22,362 nt of DNA from DATCHW01 sp036508135 (lineage in GTDB: Bacteria; Bacteroidota; Ignavibacteria; Tepidaquicellales; Tepidaquicellaceae): assembly GCA_036508135.1 (NCBI GenBank), contig DATCHW010000270.1, forward strand, positions 1 through 22,362, read 5' to 3'. A model generated the notes under the pieces. That model ran no database searches. It was given only the letters and a program-made list of their open reading frames with translations, and was not told where the DNA came from. Positions 7,481 to 15,129 of the stretch are shown one piece after another; position 1 is the stretch's first letter, and every line of letters starts with the position of its first letter. Both the position numbers and the translations under genes were made by a program.

Positions 7481-8758
7481 TTATTCTACGTCGAGTAAAT
7501 AATTAAATACTTTTGATAGTTCCAAAGTCATCACTTTCCTGTCATATTGCAAAACCATTTCTTCGTTAGCAGCCGGCATTTTGTTCGAAGAAAATAATTG
7601 ATAGTATTCATAAACTTTATTTGCAATTTCGGAAGAATCTTCATTATTGACAAATTTTATTGCCTCGTATTTTTCAAGGATTTTTTTAGTAACTCCTTCC
7701 GGGATACAGGCAATGATGTTTTTTCTGCTGCCGATATATTCACCCATTTTACCCGGCATCGCTGCATCTTCGTTTTCACCTCTGCTGATTAACAGAAAGA
7801 GTACATCAGAGGAAATAATATATTTGATGCATTCAATGTGATTTACATACCCGATAACATTCAGATAATCGATAATATTAAATTCTTTTGCTAATTTATA
7901 ATGCTCTTTTGAAAAATGTCCGATAAAGCAAAACTCAACCTTTTCCTTTAATTCAGGATGATTTTTGAAGAAAATCTTTATTGATTCAAGATAGAATTTA
8001 GGGTTACGAGTATAAAAGCTCCCGGAATATGTCACTCTCATTTTATTTGTCATCGGAAGTTTCCTCAATTTTGCATAATCGAAATCTGCCTGGTCATATC
8101 CATGTGGAAAAATTTTTATGTCATTATAGTCAATGTTTCCGTACCTCGTAATTATTAATTCCTTAACTCTCCGGTTTGTTGTAATCACAACGTTGGCATC
8201 CTTTATCACTTTTCTTTCTTTATTAACATTGGATGATTTATGGAAAGGAGTAGGGTAAAAGTTCAGCACAGGGCTATCCACCCAGGCATCTCTATAGTCT
8301 ATTACAAAAGGTATCTTATACTTTTTCTTAACTTCCTGACCTATCAGAAAATCGGTGTAAGGAGGTGCAGTTGCAAAAACGAGGTCGAATCCATTATGTT
8401 TCTTCCAGATCTTATCTATTTTTTTTAATGCTTTCTTTTTCCATCTTATTTTACTGTCCGGGATAAAAAATATCTGGGCTATTTTGCTTCTTAGTTTTCG
8501 AAAGCTTTCCTTAGGTATTTTTGTAATTACTTGCTGAGTATTAACGATAGATTTCCCGGTTCTCTCAATTATTATTCCCGAATCCAAAGCTTCCTGAAGA
8601 AGGAAATCATCAAAAGCATAATATTTTTTTGGACTGTCTGTAAGCACATAGGGCTGCCAGTTGAAATCCATCAGATACTTAGCAAACTTTAACGTTCTTT
8701 GGACACCACCCATACCCATAGGAGGGAAATAATAAGAAATAATTAAAACTTTATTCAA
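7481..8758 (-). CDS. Glycosyltransferase, GT4-like (GT-B fold)
   Basis: This 425-residue protein has the N-terminal acceptor-domain motif SYYFPPMGMGGVQRTLKF (9-26) and a mid-protein DYRDAW (154-159), seen in many family-4 glycosyltransferases. The C-terminal donor-domain segment PGKMGEYIGSRKNIIA (335-350) corresponds to the PxKxxEYxxxGxPI region that binds the nucleotide sugar. There are no membrane segments, so it is a cytoplasmic enzyme, probably in surface-polysaccharide or glycoprotein synthesis. Sugar and acceptor cannot be read from the sequence. The start is TTG, chosen because the hydrophobic strand MNKVLIISYYFPP begins there and the spacer upstream is non-coding. It is the first gene of an apparent unit with purD and meaB. 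Confidence 0.88.
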   Translation of the reverse strand: MNKVLIISYYFPPMGMGGVQRTLKFAKYLMDFNWQPYVLTDSPKKYYAFDDFLLQEALDSGIIIERTGKSIVNTQQVITKIPKESFRKLRSKIAQIFFIPDSKIRWKKKALKKIDKIWKKHNGFDLVFATAPPYTDFLIGQEVKKKYKIPFVIDYRDAWVDSPVLNFYPTPFHKSSNVNKERKVIKDANVVITTNRRVKELIITRYGNIDYNDIKIFPHGYDQADFDYAKLRKLPMTNKMRVTYSGSFYTRNPKFYLESIKIFFKNHPELKEKVEFCFIGHFSKEHYKLAKEFNIIDYLNVIGYVNHIECIKYIISSDVLFLLISRGENEDAAMPGKMGEYIGSRKNIIACIPEGVTKKILEKYEAIKFVNNEDSSEIANKVYEYYQLFSSNKMPAANEEMVLQYDRKVMTLELSKVFNYLLDVE

Positions 8759-9014
8759 TAATAAATCCGTAACTTAAATTTAAAAAATAAGAATTTTTTG
8801 TTCTTTTTAAAAATTTTTATACCAATGGAATAATCAAGATAACATTTTTAAAAAAATTTTACAATTCTTCAATTTATAATTCTTTGGTATTTTAAATATT
8901 TCCCGGAATTATAAAGTAAATTGGATTGACATTAAATAACAATAAAATTATTTTATTGTTTGTATTTTTTTAATTAATATTTCAAGATTTAAAATTATTA
9001 TACGGAGATAAGCT
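8759..9014. promoter_or_regulatory. Divergent intergenic region between glycosyltransferase and secD
   Basis: These 256 very AT-rich bases separate two head-to-head transcription units, so promoters for both must lie here. A candidate secD promoter has TTGACA at 8926-8931 and a TATTGTTTG element at 8954-8962, which resembles the Bacteroidetes -7 consensus TAnnTTTG with one extra base. CGGAG at 9003-9007 is the likely ribosome-binding site for the TTG start of secD. No small gene or RNA is apparent. Confidence 0.45.
8938..8960. promoter_or_regulatory. 23-bp near-perfect palindrome, possible operator
   Basis: AACAATAAAAT (8938-8948) and ATTTTATTGTT (8950-8960) are perfect reverse complements around one central base. 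The palindrome sits in the spacer between the two divergent genes and overlaps the candidate secD promoter. It could be a dimeric regulator site; in such AT-rich DNA chance is not excluded. Confidence 0.4.
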
Positions 9015-11024
9015 TTGAAGAAAAATCTTGCAAGAATTGTTTTAACTGGTGTTTTTATTCTCTTCGCAATCTGGTTTATATACCCTACTTACAGAGATAA
9101 TCAACTTAATAAGGAATTAGCAACAAAAACCGGACAGGACAGTGTTGATTTTATTACTAATTATGGCGATAAATTAAAAAAATCCCGCGAAGATAGAATA
9201 AAACTTGGTTTAGACTTAAAAGGCGGCATGTATGTCGTACTGGACGTTGACGTTATCAAATTCCTTGAAGATATTGCAAAGAAAAAGGATGATATTTTAA
9301 TTGGGATCCTCGGTGAATTGAAAGAACAAACAAAAACGACTGATTTACCTATCATAGATCTTTTGGTAACTAAGTTAAATTCAAGAGGATTAACCCTTAA
9401 ATCTTATTACGGCGGTGACAGAGATGATGCAAAAGCAGTTGAGAAGAAACTAAATGATGAAATTGATAATGCGATTGATATAGCTGTAAGAGTTGTAAGA
9501 ACGAGGGTTGACCAATATGGTGTAGCTGAACCTCAATTACAAAAAATAGGAAATAAAAGGATTATTGTCGAATTACCCGGTGTGAATAATCCGGATGAAG
9601 TGAGAAAACTTCTACAGGGTACAGCTCTACTTCAGTTCCAATTGTTAAAAGATCCTGCGATTACATATAAAGTAATGCAATCCATCAATAAAGTATTAGC
9701 AGGAGATACCACCCAGGTATCTTCAAATGATACTTTGAAATCAAATTCATTAGCCGGTACTAAAGAAACCATTAAAAAAGATACAACGAAAATTACTAAA
9801 AAGGACACAGCAAATTTAAAATCTGATAAGAAAGAAAAGTCAAAGACTGACACGAAAAAAGACACAACTAAATCCAAAAAAGATACTGTAAAGAACAAAG
9901 ACACTTCTGCAATAAATACAGATACTGCTTCAGCTCAGGATTCAATTGCAAATATGTCTATTGAAGAAAGGAAAAAGAAATTCCCATTCTTTATGCTCGT
10001 GAAATTATATGAAGGAGGTGGAGCAGATGGTTATGTTGAAGAAAATGATAAACCTCAGGTTGATTTCATATTAAAGAGAGCTGATGTGAAAGCTGTAATT
10101 CCTTCTGATATGGTATTCCTTTGGTCACAGAAAACAATCGATATTGAAGGAAAGAAATATTTTATATTATATGGTATTAAAAAAGATGCGGAATTAACAG
10201 GAAAAGTAGTCGAAGAAGCAAAATCGACTATTGATCCTCAGACTAACAGCCCTGTTGTAACTATGGGTATGAGTTCTGAAGGAGCCCGCGAGTGGGCAAG
10301 AATAACAGGTGCAAACATTAATAAGAGATGCGCTATTGTTCTCGATGGTATTGTTTATTCAGCTCCCGTTATTAAAAGTAAAATCACAGGCGGAAGTTCG
10401 CAAATCGAAGGAATGGCAAATATTCAGGAAGCTAAACTTCTTGAAATCGTATTAAAAGCCGGTGCTTTACCCGCTCCTCTGAAGATTATTGAAGAAAGAT
10501 CCATTGGACCCTCGCTCGGTGAAGACTCCATCAATAAAGGTTTAACATCATCAATGGGAGCTCTTTTACTCGTTGCTTTATTTATGATTGTTTATTATAA
10601 ATTCGGCGGTGGTGTAGCTGACTTTGCTTTATTAATTAACGTTTTATTTGTTGTTGGAGTGATGGCTGCTTTTAAAGCAACACTTACTTTACCCGGTATC
10701 GCAGGTTTAATTCTGACACTTGGTATGGCTGTTGATACAAATGTTCTTATCTTTGAAAGGATACGTGAAGAGCAAAACTCGGGAAAGCCTCTAAGAACTT
10801 GTATTGATATTGGATACAAAAAAGCATTCTCTGCTATAATTGACTCACACTTAACAAGTGTAATCACCGGTATAATTCTTTATCAATTTGGTACCGGACC
10901 AATTCAGGGATTTGCATTGACACTATTAATCGGTATCGTTGTTAATCTCTTTTCAGCAATTGTCATAACACATTTTATATTTGATATCCTGATAGAAAAA
11001 GGTAAACAAATAAGTTTTGGTTAA
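9015..11024 (+). CDS. secD: Protein translocase subunit SecD with a Lys/Asp/Thr-rich insertion
   Basis: This 669-residue RND-family subunit of the SecDF complex uses the proton gradient to help pull proteins out of SecYEG on the periplasmic side. It has TM1 (about 7-23), the D1 motif GLDLKGGMYVVLDVD (65-79), a large periplasmic P1 region, then five C-terminal helices with motif GMAVDTNVLIFERIREE (570-586). The start is TTG with CGGAG 7 bp upstream. Residues about 229-311 are an inserted low-complexity stretch of repeated KKDTTK/KKDT units that splits the periplasmic head and makes the protein longer than typical SecD. It is followed by secF after 32 bp; the two are separate proteins rather than the fused SecDF common in Bacteroidota. 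Confidence 0.96.
   Translation: MKKNLARIVLTGVFILFAIWFIYPTYRDNQLNKELATKTGQDSVDFITNYGDKLKKSREDRIKLGLDLKGGMYVVLDVDVIKFLEDIAKKKDDILIGILGELKEQTKTTDLPIIDLLVTKLNSRGLTLKSYYGGDRDDAKAVEKKLNDEIDNAIDIAVRVVRTRVDQYGVAEPQLQKIGNKRIIVELPGVNNPDEVRKLLQGTALLQFQLLKDPAITYKVMQSINKVLAGDTTQVSSNDTLKSNSLAGTKETIKKDTTKITKKDTANLKSDKKEKSKTDTKKDTTKSKKDTVKNKDTSAINTDTASAQDSIANMSIEERKKKFPFFMLVKLYEGGGADGYVEENDKPQVDFILKRADVKAVIPSDMVFLWSQKTIDIEGKKYFILYGIKKDAELTGKVVEEAKSTIDPQTNSPVVTMGMSSEGAREWARITGANINKRCAIVLDGIVYSAPVIKSKITGGSSQIEGMANIQEAKLLEIVLKAGALPAPLKIIEERSIGPSLGEDSINKGLTSSMGALLLVALFMIVYYKFGGGVADFALLINVLFVVGVMAAFKATLTLPGIAGLILTLGMAVDTNVLIFERIREEQNSGKPLRTCIDIGYKKAFSAIIDSHLTSVITGIILYQFGTGPIQGFALTLLIGIVVNLFSAIVITHFIFDILIEKGKQISFG
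9699..9947 (+). repeat. Low-complexity KDT-rich insertion inside secD
   Basis: This segment encodes SecD residues about 229-311. Short units such as KKDTTK, KKDT, NKDT and NTDT recur irregularly, so the stretch is rich in Lys, Asp, Thr and Ser and almost free of hydrophobic residues. It is predicted to be disordered and to lie in the periplasmic head. The DNA repeats are imperfect, so this looks like an old expansion held in frame. Confidence 0.8.
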
Positions 11025-11056
11025 AATTTAAAAAAAGAAAATTTAAATTCAGAAAT

Positions 11057-12007
11057 ATGAGGATTTTACATAACACTAATATTGATTTTTTAGGGAAAAG
11101 AAAAATATTCTATATCGTTTCTGTTTCAATAATTATTATTGGAATGATTCTTTTATATCTAAAGCCAATTCCATTAGGAATTGACTTTCTTGGAGGAACT
11201 GAACTTCAGGTGAAATTTGCAAATGATGTGAATATTGGAGAAATCCGTGACATTATGGATAAGAACGATTTTCCGGGCATGGAAATCAAATCTATGGGTG
11301 GCCCCAAATTTGTACTGCTTAGAACGCCTTTACAGGGTGAAGGTCAGACAGTATCGGATAAAATAATAAGCGTTTTGAAAACCAATTTTCCCGATAATAC
11401 TTTTTCTGTCGAGAGGATAGACAAAGTTGGTCCGAAAATCGGCGCAGAATTAAGAACTAAAGCGTTGTTTGCGGTTGTGTTTTCGTTGCTCGGTATTCTT
11501 ATATATCTTGCATTCAGGTTCCAACTTATTTATGCATTTGGAGCTGTTATCGCATTGTTCCATGATGTTCTTATTACTGTTTCTGCAGTCGCAATTTTTG
11601 ATGCACTTATACCTTCACTGAAATTAGAATTGAACCAAACAATGTTAGCGGCATTTTTAACTTTAATTGGGTTTTCTGCGAACGATACCGTTATTATATT
11701 CGATAGAATCCGTGAAAATATTAAGTTATTTAAAAATGAAGATATTCAGACTGTTATGAATAAGAGCGTCAACGCTACATTAAGCAGGACGGTTATAACA
11801 AGCGGTACAGTATTTCTTACGGTTTTAGTATTATTCATTTTTGGCGGTGAAGTACTGAGAGGATTTTCCTTTACATTTGGAATAGGTATTATTACAGGTA
11901 CATATTCATCCGTGTTCGTAGCAAGTTCCATAGTTGTTGACTGGAAAAACAGAGTACACGACAAATTTACAATAAAAGGAAAGACAAAATTATCAACGGC
12001 TAAATAA
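11057..12007 (+). CDS. secF: Protein translocase subunit SecF
   Basis: This 316-residue partner of SecD has TM1 (about 18-35), the periplasmic motif GIDFLGGTELQVKF (41-54), a small head domain and five further helices carrying GFSANDTVIIFDRIREN (about 209-225), the proton-relay region of SecF. Length and order of motifs are normal. It lies 32 bp after secD with no recognisable Shine-Dalgarno, and a STAS-domain gene follows after one base, so secD, secF and the STAS gene form one transcript ending at the terminator at 12346-12389. Confidence 0.96.
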   Translation: MRILHNTNIDFLGKRKIFYIVSVSIIIIGMILLYLKPIPLGIDFLGGTELQVKFANDVNIGEIRDIMDKNDFPGMEIKSMGGPKFVLLRTPLQGEGQTVSDKIISVLKTNFPDNTFSVERIDKVGPKIGAELRTKALFAVVFSLLGILIYLAFRFQLIYAFGAVIALFHDVLITVSAVAIFDALIPSLKLELNQTMLAAFLTLIGFSANDTVIIFDRIRENIKLFKNEDIQTVMNKSVNATLSRTVITSGTVFLTVLVLFIFGGEVLRGFSFTFGIGIITGTYSSVFVASSIVVDWKNRVHDKFTIKGKTKLSTAK

Positions 12008-12008
12008 A

Positions 12009-12326
12009 TTGGCAAAAAAGAAAAATAATATTTTCATCCAAGGAAAAGATTTCGTAGTTCTGGAACTTGCAAAAGAAGATCTTGAACTCGTAAATTCAAA
12101 TGATTTGAAAGCTTTGATAAACGAACAACTCGAAAAGAAGATTAAAGCAATAGCATTTGATTTGAAAAACGTAAAAACAGTTAACAGCAGTGGATTGGGA
12201 ATTCTGATAAGCTGTTTGAAAACAGTTAAAGATATCAAGGGTACTTTTAAACTTATAAATGTAAACGAAAAAATTAAAAAAATATTCATTATCACAAAAC
12301 TGAATTTAGTTTTTGAACTGGATTAA
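12009..12326 (+). CDS. STAS-domain protein (anti-sigma factor antagonist-like)
   Basis: This 105-residue protein is essentially one STAS domain of the SpoIIAA/RsbV type. The segment AFDLKNVKTVNSSGLGILI (49-67) matches the family core, with Ser60 at the position of the Ser that anti-sigma kinases phosphorylate; the usual preceding Asp is Asn59. Family members switch partners with a kinase and are reset by a PP2C phosphatase. The start is TTG, one base after the secF stop, which implies coupled translation. No cognate RsbW-like kinase or sigma factor is in the window. Without a partner it could also be a scaffold-type STAS protein, so the partner-switch role is an inference. Confidence 0.85.
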   Translation: MAKKKNNIFIQGKDFVVLELAKEDLELVNSNDLKALINEQLEKKIKAIAFDLKNVKTVNSSGLGILISCLKTVKDIKGTFKLINVNEKIKKIFIITKLNLVFELD

Positions 12327-12345
12327 TAATTTTTTATTCATTTTT

Positions 12346-12389
12346 AAAATCTTCATCATCCTTTTAAAAAAGGAAATGAAGATTTTTTT
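12346..12389 (+). terminator. Intrinsic terminator after secD-secF-STAS
   Basis: AAAATCTTCAT (12346-12356) pairs with ATGAAGATTTT (12376-12386). Inside it CCTTTT (12360-12365) pairs with AAAAGG (12368-12373), giving a long two-part hairpin, and seven T residues (12383-12389) follow. It starts 20 bp after the STAS stop codon and lies 14 bp before the purA ATG, so purA must use a promoter overlapping it, or readthrough. Confidence 0.85.
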
Positions 12390-12403
12390 ATTTTGATAAA
12401 ATT

Positions 12404-13678
12404 ATGGCAAATAAAGTTTCAGTTTTATCAGGTTTACAATGGGGCGATGAAGGTAAAGGCAAAATTGTTGATTTACTAAGCCCGGAATATGACATAGTTG
12501 CACGATATCAGGGAGGTGCAAATGCGGGTCATACAATCGTAATTAACGGTAAAAAGCACGTTCTCCATTTAATACCTTCCGGAATATTTACACAAGGAAT
12601 CATATGTGTAATTGGAAACGGCACGGTTCTCGATTTATCTGCATTGCTTGAGGAAATCGATCTTCTGAAAATAGAAGGAATAGACCCTGAAAATCGAATA
12701 TTGATAAGCGATAACGCTCACGTGATATTTCCATATCATAAGATTATTGATGTAATAAATGAAAGTGAGAAAAATAAAATTGGAACGACTAAAAGAGGAA
12801 TTGGTCCTGCATATTTTGATAAATATGCTCGGCGGGGAATTAGGATAAATGATTTCTATGACGAGACTATTTTATTTGAAAAAATTTCAAATAATATTGA
12901 ATTCCTGAAGAAAACGTTTGCATCATCTGCGGAACTAAATTCTTTAAATGCAGATATTGTATTTGGTGAAGCAGTTAAGATTTTCAAAAATGTAAGTAGA
13001 TTTGTTTCGAACACGCAGGTGTATTTGAATTCACAGATAAAAAATGGTAAAAGTATTCTTCTCGAAGGTGCCCAGGGGGCATTGCTGGATGTTGATTTTG
13101 GAACATATCCCTACATAACATCATCTAATCCAACATCTGGCGGTGCTTGTACGGGAACCGGTATTCCACCGAATAAAATTAATGATGTAATTGGTATAGT
13201 TAAAGCATATACTACCCGTGTTGGGGAAGGTCCCTTCCCTACTGAACTTTTCGATGAAGCGGGTAAAAAAATTGCACAAATAGGAAATGAATTCGGCGCA
13301 ACAACGGGAAGACCAAGAAAATGCGGCTGGCTGGACCTTGTTGCTTTGAGATATGCATGCATGATTGACGGTGCAACCGAGCTTGCACTTACAAAATCAG
13401 ACGTACTATCAGACTTTGAATATATTTTCGCCTGCACTCATTATGATATTAACGGAAAACTTACACAGGAATTTCCAACGAACAGCAATGTTTTAAAAAC
13501 TGCAAAGCCTGTTTATAAGAAATTTTTGGGCTGGAAATTATCCCTAAGCGGAATATCCGATTTTAACAAATTAGATTCCGCATTTAAAGAATATATAAAA
13601 TTCATTGAGGACTTTGTTGAAGTGAAAATAAAATATATATCAACAGGTCCCGGAAGAGATGAAATTATTATCAGATAA
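12404..13678 (+). CDS. purA: Adenylosuccinate synthetase
   Basis: This 424-residue enzyme makes adenylosuccinate from IMP, aspartate and GTP, the first committed step from IMP to AMP. The P-loop-like SGLQWGDEGKGKIVDLLS (9-26) contains the catalytic Asp15, and GGANAGHTI (37-45) contains the catalytic His43. IMP- and GTP-binding regions TTKRGIGPAYFDKYARRGIR, EGAQGALLDVDFGTYP, TRVGEGPFPTE and TGRPRKCGW are all present in order. Length is normal for a bacterial PurA. It faces a convergent minus-strand gene only 8 bp after its stop. I see no Shine-Dalgarno before the ATG. Confidence 0.97.
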   Translation: MANKVSVLSGLQWGDEGKGKIVDLLSPEYDIVARYQGGANAGHTIVINGKKHVLHLIPSGIFTQGIICVIGNGTVLDLSALLEEIDLLKIEGIDPENRILISDNAHVIFPYHKIIDVINESEKNKIGTTKRGIGPAYFDKYARRGIRINDFYDETILFEKISNNIEFLKKTFASSAELNSLNADIVFGEAVKIFKNVSRFVSNTQVYLNSQIKNGKSILLEGAQGALLDVDFGTYPYITSSNPTSGGACTGTGIPPNKINDVIGIVKAYTTRVGEGPFPTELFDEAGKKIAQIGNEFGATTGRPRKCGWLDLVALRYACMIDGATELALTKSDVLSDFEYIFACTHYDINGKLTQEFPTNSNVLKTAKPVYKKFLGWKLSLSGISDFNKLDSAFKEYIKFIEDFVEVKIKYISTGPGRDEIIIR

Positions 13679-13686
13679 ATCTGAAA

Positions 13687-14211
13687 TTAAATAGTTGTAT
13701 CTTTTTTCTCATCGTTTTTTAAATCAACCTCAACGGGTTCAATAATTTCTACAGGTTTCATTTCTTTAACCTCATTTACAGGTTTTGGTTGAGGTTTTGG
13801 AGTTTTCTTCTTCTCCAGCAATGCATCAAAAGACAATCCTCCTGCTCCAGAGAAAAAAATTGCAATTGTACAAGCGAGAATAATGTAATTGTAATCAAAA
13901 GGCACACCTAAAGATGGCAAAATACCTGTCGATACAATAATGCATATCGTTAAAACTGATAAAAAGAAACTTGTGATAGGAGTAAAAAGACCTATAATGA
14001 GAAGGCTCCCTAATATTACTTCAGCAAAAGGAAGTATGAATCCAAATATAAATGCAAGATTATCCGGAAGTACTTGCATATCTTTCACGTGTTTAATGAA
14101 TCCTTCCACGTCATATAATTTCTTTGAACCGGCAATTAGAAACATTGCCCCTACAGAGAGCCGTATGAGAAATAAACCGAATGATGAATTTGCTTTACCT
14201 TTGTACAGCAT
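13687..14211 (-). CDS. DoxX-family membrane protein
   Basis: This is a 174-residue inner-membrane protein of the DoxX/DoxD-like family, with about four helices: FLIRLSVGAMFLIAGSKKL, a FIFGFILPFAEVILGSLLIIG pair and a further TM near YNYIILACTIAIFFSG. The RLSVGAMFLIAGSKKL opening and the LPFAEVILG segment are family hallmarks. A Pro/Lys/Glu/Val-rich cytoplasmic tail of about 45 residues follows. DoxX proteins are loosely linked to thiosulfate-quinone oxidation or redox homeostasis, but function here cannot be assigned. I chose the start at 14211 because AAGGAAAA precedes that ATG and the family's first residues follow directly. An upstream in-frame ATG at 14334 would add 41 poorly conserved-looking residues. 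It is convergent with purA and divergent from the tRNA. Confidence 0.8.
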   Translation of the reverse strand: MLYKGKANSSFGLFLIRLSVGAMFLIAGSKKLYDVEGFIKHVKDMQVLPDNLAFIFGFILPFAEVILGSLLIIGLFTPITSFFLSVLTICIIVSTGILPSLGVPFDYNYIILACTIAIFFSGAGGLSFDALLEKKKTPKPQPKPVNEVKEMKPVEIIEPVEVDLKNDEKKDTTI

Positions 14212-14342
14212 ATATTTTCCTTTTTTTAATAATATATTTCTAAAATAGTTAAACATCAATTTCAAAATAAGTTTAACGCAAATAAGTGTAACTTTTGGTT
14301 TGTAATTGGAGACCCATTTTATTAATTTTGACATAATTACTT

Positions 14343-14415
<73 letters not shown>

Positions 14416-14426
14416 CAATATAAAAG

Positions 14427-14465
14427 CTGAAAATTATGATAAATATAGGATTTTCAGTTTTTTTT
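14427..14465 (+). terminator. Intrinsic terminator of the tRNA-Ala transcript
   Basis: CTGAAAAT (14427-14434) pairs with ATTTTCAG (14450-14457) across a 15-nt loop, and eight T residues follow (14458-14465). It begins 12 bp after the tRNA. Confidence 0.75.
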
Positions 14466-14516
14466 GTTTTGGATGAAAACTTATAAAATGTTCCTATTTT
14501 TACCTGTTTTGCCGAA

Positions 14517-14538
14517 AAATGCTGACAAAATGCTGACA
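14517..14538. repeat. Perfect tandem 11-bp repeat AAATGCTGACA x2
   Basis: AAATGCTGACA occurs at 14517-14527 and again, without spacing, at 14528-14538. The period of 11 bp places both copies on the same face of the helix, as for tandem protein-binding sites. Lying between a tRNA 3' end and an excisionase-like gene, it is a candidate arm-type site for a tyrosine recombinase or a site for the excisionase itself. No integrase gene is present. Confidence 0.6.
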
Positions 14539-14580
14539 TATTTCCATAATTATTTATGGAATTCACATTATATTATTCAT

Positions 14581-14871
14581 TCAATATTTCGTCGGATGTT
14601 TCCTAACATACTCCTCCGCAATTTCCTCGAGCTCTTCTTTTGTTTTACTCCGATATTTCAAAATCCAGAGGTGAATTTCTGACTTATTGAAGTATATCTT
14701 TTTCCCAGTCGGTTTATAATATGGAATTTCATTTCTGGATGTCAGTTTATAAATATGCGATTTTGAAAAGTTAAGATATTTACTAAGTTCATCTAAAGAC
14801 ATTATCTTTACTGACTGTTCTTTCAACATGGATTCGATTTTATCCAGTTTTTCTAAGATTTGATTTAACAT
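14581..14871 (-). CDS. Excisionase-like helix-turn-helix DNA-binding protein
   Basis: This 96-residue protein has an N-terminal amphipathic/coiled helix (LNQILEKLDKIESMLKEQ, 2-19) and a MerR/excisionase-type winged HTH (helix_turn_helix_17): MSLDELSKYLNFSKSHIYKL (24-43), then SRNEIPYYKPTGKKIYFNKS (45-64) and WILKYR. A charged C-terminal helix follows. Such proteins are found in FCB conjugative transposons, prophages and genomic islands, where they act as excisionases or small regulators. It stands alone beside tRNA-Ala with no integrase, suggesting a remnant of an integrated element. It could instead be a resident transcription factor. It has no strong Shine-Dalgarno. Confidence 0.8.
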   Translation of the reverse strand: MLNQILEKLDKIESMLKEQSVKIMSLDELSKYLNFSKSHIYKLTSRNEIPYYKPTGKKIYFNKSEIHLWILKYRSKTKEELEEIAEEYVRKHPTKY

Positions 14872-15129
14872 GATAGATTATTTTTATGTTTATAAATTAT
14901 ACTTCTAAGTCCATTAATTTTTAAGTCGATTCATTAGAATATCCTCAGAAATGTGCGTTACTTTTCCAATATCAACAATGTTACCTTCTTTGGTAGTCTT
15001 TTTATCTTAAACATTTTGTGTTTATTTTTATACAGAAATTAGGTTATAAAAACATTACTTTATATTCAAAACGGTCAACTTAAGTAATTAATATTATCAT
15101 TTTTTATAACTTTCAAATAATTATAAATT
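14872..15129. other. Intergenic region upstream of the FHA operon, with a possible coding remnant
   Basis: These 258 AT-rich bases separate the excisionase-like gene (minus) from the FHA operon (plus), so they should hold the promoters of both. On the minus strand, 14914 to about 14994 reads a natural-looking peptide, KEGNIVDIGKVTHISEDILM then NRLKN and TAA, with no start codon: it is open back to a stop a few codons further. It may be the tail of a lost gene upstream of the excisionase-like gene. I found no convincing promoter motif, RNA gene or terminator. Confidence 0.4.

Noticed and set aside
9632..9904. Minus-strand open frame inside secD
   Set aside because: It is the antisense of the KDT-repeat region; the biased composition of that insert keeps the opposite strand open.
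13671..13684. Hairpin TCAGAT-AA-ATCTGA between purA and the DoxX gene
   Set aside because: Only six pairs with a two-base loop and no T-run; too weak to call a terminator.
14328..14333. TTGACA just before tRNA-Ala as a -35 box
   Set aside because: It is only 9 bp from the tRNA start, too close to drive it.
14212..14334. Longer N-terminus for the DoxX-family protein
   Set aside because: The extra 41 residues are unlike the family, and a Shine-Dalgarno-like AAGGAAAA precedes the ATG at 14211.
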